NCBI RefSeq assembly: GCF_041276405.1
Contig: NZ_JBGGGT010000001.1
Location: forward strand, 1,728,501-1,792,500
Source: Microvirga sp. TS319
GTDB taxonomy: Bacteria > Pseudomonadota > Alphaproteobacteria > Rhizobiales > Beijerinckiaceae
Direction of reading: 5' to 3'
DNA length: 64,000 nucleotides
In this document: piece by piece, positions 29,093 to 39,108 of the stretch
Numbering within the stretch: the first letter of the stretch is position 1
How the letters are laid out: each line of letters opens with the position of its first letter
Translations under genes and position numbers: made by a program
The notes under the pieces: model-generated
What the model was told of the DNA's origin: nothing
What the model saw: the letters and a program-made list of their open reading frames with translations, nothing else
Database searches by the model: none

Positions 29093-30150
29093 CGCCAGCT
29101 CTCCCGACGCACGGACAGGATCAGGCTCAGGAAGAACGGCACGCCTACCAGTGCCGTGATGATGCCGATAGGATAGATCACACCAGGCGTAATGCCCTTG
29201 GACAGCGTTGAGGCGACCGAGAGGATGATGGCCCCAGACGCGGCGGAAACAGGCAGGAAGTAGCGCTGGTCTTCTCCCACGAGCATCCGGGCGATGTGAG
29301 GCCCGACAAGGCCGATGAAGCCGATGGTTCCTACGAAGGCCACAGCCGTCGAGGCCAGGATAGAGATGCAGGCGAGCATTTCGAGCCGCAGACGCGCGAC
29401 GGGGACACCCAGGCTCGAGGCCCGCTCGTCTCCCATGGTCAGTGCCGTGAGCATCCAGCTGCGTTTCATGCAGATCGGAATCACGAGCGCCAGGAGGACG
29501 ATGCAGACGGCGATCTTGGTCCAGGTTGCGCGGGCGAGGCTGCCCATCATCCAGAATATGATCTGCTGGAGCTGCGTTTCGGAGGATTGATACTGAATGA
29601 AGGCGAGGAGCGCGTTGAAGGTGAAGAACATCGCGATTCCCACCAGGACGAACGTTTCGATCGTAACGCCACGCATGCGCGTAAAGAGAAACAGGATCAC
29701 AGAGGTCGCAAGAGCGAACAGGAAGGCGTTTGCGGTCACCAAAAAAGCACCTGCAAAGGGAACGAGGCTGACGCCAACCGCAATGGCTAGCGCCGCCCCG
29801 AAGCTGGCCGCCGACGAGATGCCGAGAGTGAACGGATCTGCGAGAGGATTGTTCAGGATCGTCTGCATCTGGGCTCCCGCTATGCCCAGCATGGCACCGA
29901 CAAGGATCGCCATGATGGCCACCGGCAGGCGCACGTTCCACACGATGACGTCGAGCTTGTCCCCATAGGAGCCGGGATCGAGGATCGTGCCCGCGACTTC
30001 CCTCAGCGAGAAATTGCCCGGGCCGACGGACACATCGATGATCAGTGCCAAGGCCAGGAGAGCGATGGCTCCTGCCACATAGGCCAAGCGTTGCAGCGTG
30101 CGGCGATGATAGCGCGCCCCTGCTCCCGTGCCGACGCTCAACTCAATCAT
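29089..30150 (-). CDS. FecCD-family permease of a metal-chelate importer
   Basis: 353-residue inner-membrane protein with about nine or ten helices. Recognisable blocks are 'RLPVAIMAILVGAMLGIAGA', 'NNPLADPFTLGISSAASFGA' and 'GTIGFIGLVGPHIARML' (the coupling region that contacts the ATPase). Forms the homodimeric channel for a siderophore, heme or cobalamin-type cargo. The ATG at 30150 is used; a TTG at 30168 is in frame. A hairpin followed by a T-rich run lies between this gene and the binding-protein gene upstream, which should make the permease less abundant than the binding protein. Confidence 0.93.
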   Translation of the reverse strand: MIELSVGTGAGARYHRRTLQRLAYVAGAIALLALALIIDVSVGPGNFSLREVAGTILDPGSYGDKLDVIVWNVRLPVAIMAILVGAMLGIAGAQMQTILNNPLADPFTLGISSAASFGAALAIAVGVSLVPFAGAFLVTANAFLFALATSVILFLFTRMRGVTIETFVLVGIAMFFTFNALLAFIQYQSSETQLQQIIFWMMGSLARATWTKIAVCIVLLALVIPICMKRSWMLTALTMGDERASSLGVPVARLRLEMLACISILASTAVAFVGTIGFIGLVGPHIARMLVGEDQRYFLPVSAASGAIILSVASTLSKGITPGVIYPIGIITALVGVPFFLSLILSVRRESWR

Positions 30151-30173
30151 GAGAAATGCTCTTTTCAAAAGAA

Positions 30174-30203
30174 GACGGTGTGGGTCCGTGGCCCCACACC
30201 GTC
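30174..30203 (-). terminator. Attenuating hairpin between binding-protein and permease genes
   Basis: A perfect 11-bp stem (GACGGTGTGGG / CCCACACCGTC) with an 8-base loop. In the direction of transcription it is followed by TTCTTTT. It starts right after the stop of the binding-protein gene and should act as a leaky intrinsic terminator. Confidence 0.75.
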
Positions 30204-30207
30204 AGTG

Positions 30208-31368
30208 CTACTTCAGCTCGGTCCAGAAAATTCCAGTCAGCGGAATCGGCAGGAACTTGTCGTGCAGCTCCTGGAACGTCGCCTGGGGATCGAGATTCTC
30301 GAATTTGTCCGGATGGATCCACTTCGCCAGAGCCTGGATGGCGACGAAGTGGTACGGGCTCTGATAGAATTGATGGTAAATCGCCATCACCTTCTTGCTC
30401 TTCACGGCGGAAAGCTCGGCAAAGCCCGGACGCTGAACGAGACCTCGGATCTGCTCCTGAGCCTTCTGGGGTTGGGCCTCATAACCAAGCCAGACGGCCT
30501 TGTTGCCGGGATTGGACTTCGACCAGTTCGCACCGGTCATCAGCAGATAGGTCGGGTCCTCGACGATGATCTTCTCCGGATTGACTATGCCGCTTGCGCC
30601 GGAGAAGAATTTGGAACCCCAGTTCAGGCCGCCCGCTTCCGAGACGAATTCGCCGAAATTGAAATTACCGAAGGAGCGGCAGCAGGTGTCCGGCTCCAGG
30701 CCTGCGGCCTGCTCGGCGAAGACGAGAGGTCGCTCGTTCTGCTTCAGGCGGTTCGTGACGTTGTAGATGCGGCGCATCTGCTGAGTGTAGTAATCGACGA
30801 ATTCCTGTGCCTGATCCTGGCGGTCAAAGACACGGCCCAGGAGCAGCATACTGGGAACGGCATTCTGTGTCGGCCGTTCGCGGAAGTCGATGAAGATGGT
30901 CGGAATGCCAGCCTTCTCAAGATTGTCGAGAATGCCCGTCTCCTTGGCCTTATCGTAGAAGCCGAGTGACAGGACGATGAGATCGGCATCAAGCGCGACC
31001 GCCTTTTCGACGCTGAAATCGCTGGACGCGAGGGCACTGACGAGGGTCACGCTCTTCGCATCCGGCACATTCGCCAGATACTGGTTCCAGGTATCGGGAT
31101 CGAATTTCGGAAGATCGTCGCCGATGGCCGCCAGCTGCGCGAAGGGATGTTCCTTATTGAGCACGACCGTTGCGTAGAACAAGCGTCCTTCGCCGAGAAT
31201 CGCGCGCTGAACTCCCTTCTTCACCGTGACCGTGCGACCTGCCAGGTCGGTTACTTTGATCATCGTATCGGCGGCCCGACCGGGGCTTGCCAGCCCCAAG
31301 GTCAGTAACACGAGTGCTACGGCCAGGATCGCATGCTGGATGAGTCTGGACGGGAATGCGTGTGGCAT
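30208..31368 (-). CDS. Periplasmic binding protein for a metal chelate (FecB/BtuF-like)
   Basis: 386 residues with a Sec signal peptide (hydrophobic 'AILAVALVLLTLGLA', cleavage near residue 33) and the two-lobed class III binding-protein pattern: 'IKVTDLAGRTVTVKKGVQR', 'ALDADLIVLSLGFYDKA' and 'GIPTIFIDFRERP'. It captures an iron-siderophore or similar chelate for the FecCD/FecE pair downstream. The protein is longer than typical (about 300-330), mostly in the second lobe. No TonB-dependent receptor gene lies in the window. Confidence 0.9.
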   Translation of the reverse strand: MPHAFPSRLIQHAILAVALVLLTLGLASPGRAADTMIKVTDLAGRTVTVKKGVQRAILGEGRLFYATVVLNKEHPFAQLAAIGDDLPKFDPDTWNQYLANVPDAKSVTLVSALASSDFSVEKAVALDADLIVLSLGFYDKAKETGILDNLEKAGIPTIFIDFRERPTQNAVPSMLLLGRVFDRQDQAQEFVDYYTQQMRRIYNVTNRLKQNERPLVFAEQAAGLEPDTCCRSFGNFNFGEFVSEAGGLNWGSKFFSGASGIVNPEKIIVEDPTYLLMTGANWSKSNPGNKAVWLGYEAQPQKAQEQIRGLVQRPGFAELSAVKSKKVMAIYHQFYQSPYHFVAIQALAKWIHPDKFENLDPQATFQELHDKFLPIPLTGIFWTELK

Positions 31369-31435
31369 CTGTGTGTATCCTCAATCGAAGGGTTCAAGGC
31401 CCTTGGTTGAATGAAATCCCGAGGCCCGCGTTACT

Positions 31436-31595
31436 GCATCGGGTGTGGAATCGACCCCGCTTCCGATGCTGTCAGTCTATGGTCTCGAGCATCTTTTCAC
31501 GCAAAACCGGTTCCCACTTTTGCGTTCGAAGCTCTCCTTGCTTGAGCATCTTTCCACGCAAAACCGGTTCCCACTTTTGCGTTCGAAGCTCTAGC
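31436..31595. repeat. Dispersed palindromic repeat, copy 8, with a tandem duplication
   Basis: One unit gcatcgggtgtgg..cttccgatgctgtc, then the block 'gcaaaaccggttcccacttt' with its flanks twice in tandem, 56 bases apart, nearly identical. It fills the gap between the methyltransferase and binding-protein genes. Confidence 0.85.
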
Positions 31596-31596
31596 T

Positions 31597-32385
31597 TCAG
31601 GGTTTGCGGGCCTGGATCGCATAGCGGTCCTGGCTTGCCCGTTCGAGTTGTTGGCGCAGGGGCATGTTACGCCACTGGCCACGATGGATCGTCGACAGGT
31701 TCCGGTCGATGACCACATCCCGGAACCCCGTCGCCTGCAGGAGATCGACAATCCGATCCGCGCGAGCCCCTGCCGAAAAGTAAACCTGCCTGAGGATACG
31801 GTTGTGCGTTTCCATATCCATTCCGGGCCGCGAGGGACCCGGCGAAATCTTGGCCACCAGCTTGGCAATGGAACGCAGAGCACGAGCTTTGAAGGTTCTC
31901 GGCGCACCCGTATCAGCATCGACGATGAGAAGGGTTCCACCCGGCTTCAAGACGCGGAACCATTCCGCGAAGGCCTCCGGCGGATTGACGAGGGTCCAGA
32001 CCAGGTGGCGTGTTACCACCGCGTCATATGCTTCATCCGCCTCCAAGGTCTGCTCGGCGTCGCCGGCGATGAAGCGGATCCTTGCCTTGCGCTGACCTGC
32101 CTTGGCGCGGGCCCTGGCCAGCATGGCGTCGGAAAAGTCGAGGCCGGTCACCTCAAAGCCGAGATCGTGAAGAAGGTGCGAGATCACGCCCGTGCCACTG
32201 GCAAGGTCCAGAACGGGCCTGCCCGCTCCTTCACCGAGATGCCGCCGGAACAGCGCAAGCCAGCCGTTGCGCTCCTCTTCGTTGAAGATCTCATGCCCGG
32301 GCGAGAGATCGAACGTTTCCGAGCGCCTGCTCCAATAGTCACGGATATCGTCCTTGAGGGACCAATTGAGAGAGGCTTTGTCCAT
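31597..32385 (-). CDS. Class I SAM-dependent methyltransferase
   Basis: 262 residues with the Rossmann methyltransferase motifs: motif I VLDLASGTGVISHLL, then 'VTGLDFSDAMLARARAKAG', 'RIRFIAGDAEQ' and 'EWFRVLKPGGTLLIVDAD'. It lies at the head of a metal-chelate importer operon, separated from the binding-protein gene by a repeat. In comparable loci such enzymes may modify or release the imported chelate, but that is inference. Substrate unknown. The ATG at 32385 is the only good start. Confidence 0.88.
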   Translation of the reverse strand: MDKASLNWSLKDDIRDYWSRRSETFDLSPGHEIFNEEERNGWLALFRRHLGEGAGRPVLDLASGTGVISHLLHDLGFEVTGLDFSDAMLARARAKAGQRKARIRFIAGDAEQTLEADEAYDAVVTRHLVWTLVNPPEAFAEWFRVLKPGGTLLIVDADTGAPRTFKARALRSIAKLVAKISPGPSRPGMDMETHNRILRQVYFSAGARADRIVDLLQATGFRDVVIDRNLSTIHRGQWRNMPLRQQLERASQDRYAIQARKP

Positions 32386-32416
32386 CGAAAGGTTCTATGT
32401 CGCGTTTGCGTATGCA

Positions 32417-32426
32417 GTTACGTAAC
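32417..32426. promoter_or_regulatory. Palindrome in the promoter region of the chelate-import operon
   Basis: GTTACGTAAC, a perfect 10-bp palindrome 32 bases upstream of the methyltransferase start, next to an AT-rich segment (32450-32510). A possible operator; it does not look like a classical Fur box. Confidence 0.3.
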
Positions 32427-32806
32427 AGGCCCTCCCAAAGATGTCACTATGTAAATCGAAATTTATACATTGCGATACTGGATTATAATTATTCTAATTA
32501 CAGCTTTGTCTCACTTTAGAGCCGTTCTATTGTGCAAACCTAAGTATTTGCGCGCCACACGGGATCTGCTCTCGAACCAGCTGCGACATGGAACTAAGCA
32601 TCCGTCTTGCGACCAAGGTTCATTTCACAGCCGACCTCCCAGAGATGACGCGCCTGGCTCGACAGCAGGCGGGAATTTCATGAGCCTGCTTGCACAGGGG
32701 GAACCGGGGGGTGCATACCGGTCGTATCACCGCCCGAGCAGGACCTGGAGGCACCCGTGGCTGAGAGAGACATGCGCTCCCGCCTGCATGGCTGAGGAGT
32801 GTCGTC

Positions 32807-32935
32807 ATGAACGACCTCCAACGAGAATACCAAGCCTGATCGAAGCTGGTCGGCATCTTGCGGCAGGCGAGCCGCGCATTGCCGAGCAACTCGCCCCGAT
32901 CCGTCAGAAAGGCCAAGCTTTAGGAGCAGGCACAT
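32807..32935 (+). pseudogene. Relic of a small conserved rhizobial-type protein
   Basis: GAGGAG precedes an ATG that opens MNDLQREYQA and then hits a stop. In the next frame the sequence continues 'LIEAGRHLAAGEPRIAEQLA', which fits the pattern of small helical proteins of unknown function common in this order ('DLEREY..IAEA.RHIAEGERRIAEQ'). One frameshift separates the parts and the C-terminus is lost. The match is from remembered family pattern. Confidence 0.4.
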
Positions 32936-33013
32936 GGACACATGTCGTATCCTGCGCCATGCCGGTAACATGCATGAATCCATGCGCCACCAGACGGGAG
33001 CCTGCCTGGAGGA

Positions 33014-33054
33014 GCGCATCGGTTGATCGGACCCGAAGGGCTGCTCGATGCGCT
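33014..33054. repeat. Dispersed palindromic repeat, half copy
   Basis: 'gcgcatcggttgatcggacc' followed by 'cgaagggctgctcgatgcgct'. It matches the 'gcatcgtttgagcgg..cgaaggg' unit seen at 4980 and 41035. Confidence 0.6.
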
Positions 33055-33451
33055 CATGGCGCGAATACAGGAAGGAAACAGGACCGGGTACGGTCATCCT
33101 GACACGAGAGCGTCGAAGCGGAAGAGGACGCCACCTCCCACGTCAAACTCCTTTCCTCATGTCAGGCCCATATGGCCTTGGAGCGCAATCCGCAGGGACC
33201 GTATCCCATTGCTATGCTTGCGCTTACCCATCCAGTCCGCTCCTGTTCCGACACTCGAAGGAGCTATCGCAGACCAAAATGCTCAGGGTCCGGCTTGCTG
33301 AACCGACCGCCGGCCCTAGAACCTGCGGTTAACTTTACCCTGAATTACGGCAGCGATGCCTCAGGTCGAGTAACTGAAGGACAGGTCGTCATAGGCCTGA
33401 ACCGGATCTACCGACGAGGTTGACCTATTCGCACTGGAGGCTATCGCCCAG

Positions 33452-34795
33452 ATGACGATGGATCAGGTCCAAGGATCTCAGCCCACCTCCACTCCCCTCG
33501 AGCGGGACGCCCGCCTGGTGTCCACCGATCACAGGGTTGCGCCGAGTGAGATCGCGATTGGCGTCGTCATCGGCCGAGCCGCGGAATATTTCGACTTTTT
33601 TGTTTTCGCGATTGCTTCCGTGGTGGTGTTTCCCAAGGTGTTCTTTCCCTTTGCGGAACCCGTGACGGCGACGCTCTACGCCTTTGCCATGTTCTCGCTG
33701 GCTTTTATCGCCCGGCCAATCGGTTCGATCATCTTCACCGCGGTCGACCGCCGGTACGGCCGTGGCGTTAAACTCACCATCGCGCTCTTCCTGCTCGGCT
33801 TCTCCACCATGGCGATCTCCTTCCTGCCCGGCTACGCGCAGATTGGGGCCTGGTCCCTGTACCTCCTCGGCATTCTCCGGATCGGCCAAGGACTCGCGCA
33901 GGGCGGTGCTTGGGACGGCCTCGCTTCGCTTCTCGCGCTCAATGCGCCCGTTGAGCGACGCGGCTTCTACACGTCCATCCCACAACTCGGCGCCCCGCTG
34001 GGTTTCATGGTCGCCAGCACGCTGTTCTCGTTCTTCATGCTCAACCTGACAGAGGCCGATTTTCTGGATTGGGGCTGGCGCTATCCCTTCTTCTGCGCGT
34101 TCACCATCAACGTCGTGGCCATATTCGCGCGGCTGCGGCTGGTGGCCACTGAAGAGTTTTCACGCCTTCTCGAACAGCGGCGGCTCGACCCCTCGCCCAT
34201 CATTCCACTGTTCCGGACCCACGCGCGCGTCCTTGTTGTCGGCGCATTGATCCCATTGGCGAGCTTTGCCCTGTTTCACCTCGTCACGGTGTTTCCCATC
34301 AGCTGGATCACGCTGTTCACCCAACGTTCGGCAGGCGAGTTTCTGATGGTTCAATGCTCCGGCGCCTTTATCTGCGCTGGCGCGGTTGTGGCCTCGGGCC
34401 TCATCGCCGACCAGATCGGCCGCCGGAGGCTCCTTCTGATCTCGGCCGGCCTCATCGCTGTCTTCGCCATCTGCAGCATCATCGCTCCCCTGGTGGTCGA
34501 GGAGAATGCGATCGGACAGACGATCTACGTCAATGCGGGTTTCACTCTGCTCGGCCTGTCCTACGGACAATCCTCCGGCGCGGTAACGTCGCAACTTGGT
34601 CGACGCTACCGCTACACTGGCGCAGCGCTCACCAACGACCTCGCCTGGCTGCTCGGGGCAGGCTTTGCACCACTGATCGTTTTGTTCCTGTCAGCCCGTT
34701 ACGGACTTGCCTGCGTGGGTCTGTATCTGCTGTCGGGGGCAGTCACGACCCTCGTGGCGCTTAGCCTGTCTCGCTCAGAAATCCGGCAGGTTTGA
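33452..34795 (+). CDS. MFS transporter upstream of the quinol oxidase operon
   Basis: 447 residues, 12 helices, of the metabolite:proton symporter subgroup ('GRAAEYFDFFVFAIASVVVF', 'ARPIGSIIFTAVDRRYGRG', 'LAQGGAWDGLASLLALNAP'). GGAGG precedes the ATG. The cyoA gene starts 3 bases after its stop, so it is transcribed with the oxidase genes; an MFS gene in this place is common in Hyphomicrobiales. Whether it supplies a substrate or cofactor for the oxidase is unknown. Confidence 0.9.
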   Translation: MTMDQVQGSQPTSTPLERDARLVSTDHRVAPSEIAIGVVIGRAAEYFDFFVFAIASVVVFPKVFFPFAEPVTATLYAFAMFSLAFIARPIGSIIFTAVDRRYGRGVKLTIALFLLGFSTMAISFLPGYAQIGAWSLYLLGILRIGQGLAQGGAWDGLASLLALNAPVERRGFYTSIPQLGAPLGFMVASTLFSFFMLNLTEADFLDWGWRYPFFCAFTINVVAIFARLRLVATEEFSRLLEQRRLDPSPIIPLFRTHARVLVVGALIPLASFALFHLVTVFPISWITLFTQRSAGEFLMVQCSGAFICAGAVVASGLIADQIGRRRLLLISAGLIAVFAICSIIAPLVVEENAIGQTIYVNAGFTLLGLSYGQSSGAVTSQLGRRYRYTGAALTNDLAWLLGAGFAPLIVLFLSARYGLACVGLYLLSGAVTTLVALSLSRSEIRQV

Positions 34796-34798
34796 ACC

Positions 34799-36052
34799 AT
34801 GCGGAAGTCGTTGCATCCATTTCGTAACAACGCGTCTCACCATCCAGGCGGATCCCTGAAGCGTAAAGTCCTAAGAGGCTTGGTTCTCCTCACCACTTCG
34901 GCGCTGCTCGCCGGCTGCAACATGGTTGTCATGAATCCGTCTGGCGACGTCGCGGTCCAGCAGCGCAATCTCATCATTGCATCGACTGCCTTGATGTTGC
35001 TCGTCATCCTGCCGGTGATCGCGCTGACCTTCATCTTCGCCTGGCGCTATCGGGCATCGAACCCCGACTCGACCTACGATCCCGATTTTCACCACTCGAC
35101 CCAGCTCGAGGTGATCATCTGGACAGTGCCCCTGCTCATCATCATTGCATTGGGGGCCATGGCTTGGATCGGCACGCACACGCTCGATCCCTTCAGACCG
35201 CTCACCCGGCTCGCACCCAACAAGCCTGTACCTGCCGACGTGAAACCCCTGACGGTCCAGGTCGTCGCGCTCGACTGGAAATGGCTGTTCATTTATCCCG
35301 AATTCGGGATCGCGAGCCTGAACGAGATGGCAGCACCGGCGAACGTGCCGGTCACGTTCAAGATCACGTCCTCGTCCGTATGGAATACGTTCTACGTTCC
35401 CGCTCTGGCAGGCATGATCTATGCCATGCCAGGCATGGAAACGAATCTCCACGCCGTCATGAACCACGAGGGCGAGTTCAGCGGACAATCCGCCCATTAT
35501 AGCGGATCGGGCTTCTCCCGCATGAATTTCGGCTACCTCAGCCTCAGCCAGCACGGCTTCGAGGATTGGGTCGCGAAGGTGAGGTCGACTGGTACTCCCC
35601 TCGACCGCGAGGCCTATCTTAAGCTCGAAAAGCCGAGCGAAGCGGAGCCGGTCCGCTATTTCGCGTCGGTGGAGAACGGCCTCTATGATGCCGTTCTCGG
35701 CTTATGCGTCAGGCCGGGTCAGATGTGCGTCACCGAAATGCACCACATCGACAGGACGGGTGGCGCAGCCGACGAGAGCGAAGCGAACCGAGCGCGTCTC
35801 GACTATGACAACCGCCGCCTGGAAAGTGGCGACGAACCATCCGGAGCGACGTTTCCCGCCTCGGGCCGCCCGCCCCAGGGCTCGGTCCAGCCGCAGGGCA
35901 TGATGCCACGGGATCAAGATTTGACTCGCGGCGGCGTCAACACTCCCAAGACCGAACCCGACCAGGGACAGGGCAACGCCCTCCCGGGCGCGAACAGGGA
36001 GCCTGCGCCCGCCCAGTTGAACAACCGGCCGACCGATAGCCACGAGCACTGA
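34799..36052 (+). CDS. cyoA: Cytochrome bo3-type quinol oxidase subunit II
   Basis: 417-residue lipoprotein subunit. The lipobox LLAGC near residue 40 is followed by two membrane helices and a periplasmic cupredoxin domain ('[20 protein letters not shown]', '[20 protein letters not shown]'), without the CuA ligands of cytochrome c oxidases, as expected for a quinol enzyme. The last 90 residues are a low-complexity tail rich in Pro, Gln, Asn and Asp that makes it longer than typical CyoA (about 315-380). Directly followed by cyoB. The N-terminal 20 residues before the hydrophobic signal are longer than usual, and a start further in is possible. Confidence 0.95.
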   Translation: MRKSLHPFRNNASHHPGGSLKRKVLRGLVLLTTSALLAGCNMVVMNPSGDVAVQQRNLIIASTALMLLVILPVIALTFIFAWRYRASNPDSTYDPDFHHSTQLEVIIWTVPLLIIIALGAMAWIGTHTLDPFRPLTRLAPNKPVPADVKPLTVQVVALDWKWLFIYPEFGIASLNEMAAPANVPVTFKITSSSVWNTFYVPALAGMIYAMPGMETNLHAVMNHEGEFSGQSAHYSGSGFSRMNFGYLSLSQHGFEDWVAKVRSTGTPLDREAYLKLEKPSEAEPVRYFASVENGLYDAVLGLCVRPGQMCVTEMHHIDRTGGAADESEANRARLDYDNRRLESGDEPSGATFPASGRPPQGSVQPQGMMPRDQDLTRGGVNTPKTEPDQGQGNALPGANREPAPAQLNNRPTDSHEH

Positions 36053-36069
36053 TTGGAACGAGCATCCGC

Positions 36070-38073
36070 ATGTTCTCGAACCTCGATCTCAAACAATTCA
36101 TCTTCGGGCGCCTGACGCTCGAAGCCATTCCCTACCATGAGCCCATCCTGCTCGGGACCTTCGCTGTCGTGGCCCTGGGCGGATTAGTTCTTATCGGAGC
36201 CATCACGTGGTATGGCAAGTGGGGCTATCTGTGGCGCGAATGGTTCACGAGCGTCGATCACAAGAAGATCGGCATCATGTACGTCATCCTCGCCATCGTG
36301 ATGCTGCTGCGCGGTTTCGCCGACGCGGTCATGATGATCACCCAGAAGGCACTTTCGGTCGGCGCAAACGAGGGCTACCTGCCGCCGCACCATTACGATC
36401 AGGTCTTCAGCGCCCACGGCATGATCATGATCTTCTTCATGGCCATGCCGTTCGTCACCGGCATCATGAACTACATCATGCCGCTGCAGATCGGCGCACG
36501 GGACGTCGCCTTTCCGTTTCTGAACAATTTCAGCTTCTGGATGACGGCGGGTGGCGCAGCGCTCACCATGCTGTCCTTGTTCGTCGGTGAATTCTCGCGG
36601 GCCACCTGGCTCGCCTATCCCCCATTGTCAGGGGCGGCATACAGCCCCGGGGTCGGCGTCGACTACTACATCTGGGGACTTCAGATCGCAGGCGTCGGCA
36701 CGACGCTGTCGGGCATCAACCTGATCGCCACGATCGTCAAGATGCGTGCCCCGGGCATGACGATGATGAAGCTGCCTGTCTTCTGCTGGACGACGCTCGC
36801 CAGTAACGCCATCATCGTGACGATCTTCCCGGTTCTCACCGTGACCTTGGTGCTCCTGTCGCTCGACCGCTACGTCGGAACGCATTTCTTCACGAACGAT
36901 TACGGCGGAAACCCGATGCTGTACATGAACCTCATCTGGATCTGGGGTCATCCGGAGGTTTACGTTCTCGTTCTGCCCGCCTTCGGCATCTTCTCGGAAG
37001 TCACATCGACCTTCTGCAGCAAGCGGCTGTTCGGCTACACGTCGATGGTCTACGCCACGATGGTGATTGCCCTCGTGTCCTGGCTCGTCTGGCTGCACCA
37101 TTTCTTCACCATGGGAGCAGGCCCTAACGTCAACGCCTTTTTCGGCATCGCGACGATGATCATCTCGATCCCAACGGGCGCGAAAGTGTTCAACTGGCTG
37201 TTCACCATGTACCGAGGAAAGATCCGGTTCGAGACTCCTTTCATCTGGGTGGTGGGCTTCATCCCGACCTTCGTGATCGGTGGGCTGACCGGCGTGCTGC
37301 TCGCGGTGCCGCCCGCCGACTTCGTGGTGCACAACAGCCTGTTCCTGGTCGCCCACTTCCACAACGTCATCATCGGCGGCGTGGTGTTTGGGCTCCTGGC
37401 AGGCGTCCAGTACTGGTTTCCCAAGGCGTTCGGCTACAAGCTCGACCCGTTCTGGGGCAAGGCGTCGTTCTGGTGCTGGCTGGTCGGCTTCTGGACCGTA
37501 TTCGCACCGCTCTACATCCTGGGCCTCATGGGCGTGACACGCAGGACGCAGCATTTCGAGGACCCGGCCGTGCAGCCGTACCTGACGATCGCCGCAATCG
37601 GCGTCTTCATCATCATGGCCGGCATCGTGGCGTTCCTGATCCAGCTCTTCGTCAGCTATCTCAGACGCGAGCAGCTACGCGATCTGACAGGCGACCCGTG
37701 GGACGGGCGAACCCTCGAATGGTCGACATCCTCTCCGCCCCCACCCTATAACTTCGCGTTCACGCCGGTGGTCCACGACCTCGATGCGTGGTGGGACATG
37801 AAGAAACGCGGCTACGACCATCCATTGGAGGGCTTCAAGCCGATCCACATGCCCAAGAACACCGGCGCAGGGGTTATCCTGGCCGGGCTCAGCACCGTGC
37901 TCGGCTTCGCTCTGATCTGGTACATCTGGTGGCTCGCAGCCCTGTCTTTCGTGGCTCTCATCGCGACCGCCATCATCCATACATTCAATTACAACCGGGA
38001 CTATTACGTCCCGGCGGAGGACGTCGTCCGGCTCGAAAGCCGAAGAATGGCGCAGCTCGCAGGAGAGGCCTGA
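36070..38073 (+). CDS. cyoB: Cytochrome bo3-type quinol oxidase subunit I
   Basis: 667-residue catalytic subunit of the heme-copper oxidase, reducing oxygen to water with ubiquinol and pumping protons. About 15 helices. Ligand regions are visible: '[16 protein letters not shown]' (low-spin heme), '[17 protein letters not shown]' (CuB His and cross-linked Tyr), 'HHFFTMG' (CuB) and '[15 protein letters not shown]' (both hemes). Full family length. Second of the cyo genes, 17 bases after cyoA and 4 before cyoC. Confidence 0.98.
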   Translation: MFSNLDLKQFIFGRLTLEAIPYHEPILLGTFAVVALGGLVLIGAITWYGKWGYLWREWFTSVDHKKIGIMYVILAIVMLLRGFADAVMMITQKALSVGANEGYLPPHHYDQVFSAHGMIMIFFMAMPFVTGIMNYIMPLQIGARDVAFPFLNNFSFWMTAGGAALTMLSLFVGEFSRATWLAYPPLSGAAYSPGVGVDYYIWGLQIAGVGTTLSGINLIATIVKMRAPGMTMMKLPVFCWTTLASNAIIVTIFPVLTVTLVLLSLDRYVGTHFFTNDYGGNPMLYMNLIWIWGHPEVYVLVLPAFGIFSEVTSTFCSKRLFGYTSMVYATMVIALVSWLVWLHHFFTMGAGPNVNAFFGIATMIISIPTGAKVFNWLFTMYRGKIRFETPFIWVVGFIPTFVIGGLTGVLLAVPPADFVVHNSLFLVAHFHNVIIGGVVFGLLAGVQYWFPKAFGYKLDPFWGKASFWCWLVGFWTVFAPLYILGLMGVTRRTQHFEDPAVQPYLTIAAIGVFIIMAGIVAFLIQLFVSYLRREQLRDLTGDPWDGRTLEWSTSSPPPPYNFAFTPVVHDLDAWWDMKKRGYDHPLEGFKPIHMPKNTGAGVILAGLSTVLGFALIWYIWWLAALSFVALIATAIIHTFNYNRDYYVPAEDVVRLESRRMAQLAGEA

Positions 38074-38077
38074 GCCG

Positions 38078-38704
38078 ATGCATGAAATGACTCCACCACC
38101 CGGCACTACGGCACCGGTCTTCTACCAGCACGAGGAGCACGCCCACGGCGAGGGAGGCACGCTGTTCGGATTCTGGATCTACCTGATGGGCGACAGCCTC
38201 ATTTTCGCGGTCCTGTTCGCCACGTTCGGCGTGCTCGGCCGCAATTATGCGGCGGGCCCGTCGGGAGCGGATCTGTTCGACCTTCGGCTTGTCGCCGTCA
38301 ATACGAGCCTCCTTCTCCTTTCATCGATTACCTACGGCTTCGCCATGCTGGAGATGGACAAGGAGCGCGTTGCCAAAACCCTCGCCTGGCTCGCGGTAAC
38401 CGGTCTGCTCGGTGCAGCCTTTCTCGGAATCGAGCTTTATGAATTCGCACATTTGATCAGCGAGGGCGCTACCCCTCAACGCAGCGCCTTTCTTTCCTCC
38501 TTCTTTACGCTCGTGGGGACGCATGGCCTGCACGTCACGTTCGGCATCGTCTGGCTCGTGACGCTGATGGTTCAGGTGCGCCAGCGCGGTCTCGTCGCGG
38601 AGAACCAGCGTCGGCTCATGTGCCTGTCCATGTTCTGGCACTTCCTCGACGTGGTCTGGATCGGCGTATTCACCTTCGTTTACCTGATGGGGTCCATGCA
38701 ATGA
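38078..38704 (+). CDS. cyoC: Cytochrome bo3-type quinol oxidase subunit III
   Basis: 208 residues with five helices; 'GFWIYLMGDSLIFAVLFATF' and 'FFTLVGTHGLHVTFGIVWLV' are standard subunit III blocks, followed by 'MFWHFLDVVWIGVFTFVYL'. Structural subunit of the oxidase. Its stop overlaps the cyoD start (ATGA), so the two are translationally coupled. Confidence 0.97.
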   Translation: MHEMTPPPGTTAPVFYQHEEHAHGEGGTLFGFWIYLMGDSLIFAVLFATFGVLGRNYAAGPSGADLFDLRLVAVNTSLLLLSSITYGFAMLEMDKERVAKTLAWLAVTGLLGAAFLGIELYEFAHLISEGATPQRSAFLSSFFTLVGTHGLHVTFGIVWLVTLMVQVRQRGLVAENQRRLMCLSMFWHFLDVVWIGVFTFVYLMGSMQ

Positions 38705-39108
38705 GTGAGGTTGCTGCGTCCGGGATCGGTCCGAATCAAGGTCGGAGTGAGGCGCATGGGGAGCATCACCCTCATGGCGCGCAGGGCACGTTCAGGAGCT
38801 ACATGACCGGCTTTATCCTGTCGGTCATCCTCACCGCCATACCGTTCTGGCTCGTCATGGGCAATGTCCTGAACGATACGCGCATGACCGGCATCGTCAT
38901 CATGGCGCTGGCGGCGGTACAGATCATTGTTCATATGATCTACTTCCTGCATATGAATACCAAGTCAGAGGGCGGCTGGACCTTCCTGGCCCTGCTGTTT
39001 ACGCTCATTCTTGTTGTTATCACGCTGGTTGGCTCGATATGGGTCATGTACCACCTGGACCAGAACATGATGCCGATGACGCCGCACGAGGCGTTGCAAA
39101 AGCCCTGA
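38701..39108 (+). CDS. cyoD: Cytochrome bo3-type quinol oxidase subunit IV
   Basis: 135 residues with three helices and an N-terminal His-rich polar tail ('EAHGEHHPHGAQGTFRSYMT'). The family block 'QIIVHMIYFLHMNTKSEGGW' is present. Assists assembly of the binuclear centre. Its ATG overlaps the cyoC stop, and its TGA overlaps the proposed CTG start of the SURF1 gene. Confidence 0.96.
   Translation: MSEVAASGIGPNQGRSEAHGEHHPHGAQGTFRSYMTGFILSVILTAIPFWLVMGNVLNDTRMTGIVIMALAAVQIIVHMIYFLHMNTKSEGGWTFLALLFTLILVVITLVGSIWVMYHLDQNMMPMTPHEALQKP

Larger units (their letters stand above)
32427..33451. other. 1-kb stretch with no intact gene
   Basis: AT-rich promoter-like sequence at the left, a small decayed gene at 32807-32935, a half-copy of the dispersed repeat at 33014-33054, and nothing recognisable from there to the MFS start except the ribosome-binding site GGAGG before 33452. 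Confidence 0.5.

Noticed and set aside
28316..29941. 541-residue minus-strand frame joining permease region to the ATPase
   Set aside because: Only the last 258 residues are the ATPase; the earlier part is the permease gene read in the wrong frame.
32470..33102. 210-residue plus-strand frame before the quinol-oxidase operon
   Set aside because: Low-quality composition and no domain; it crosses a gene relic and a repeat.
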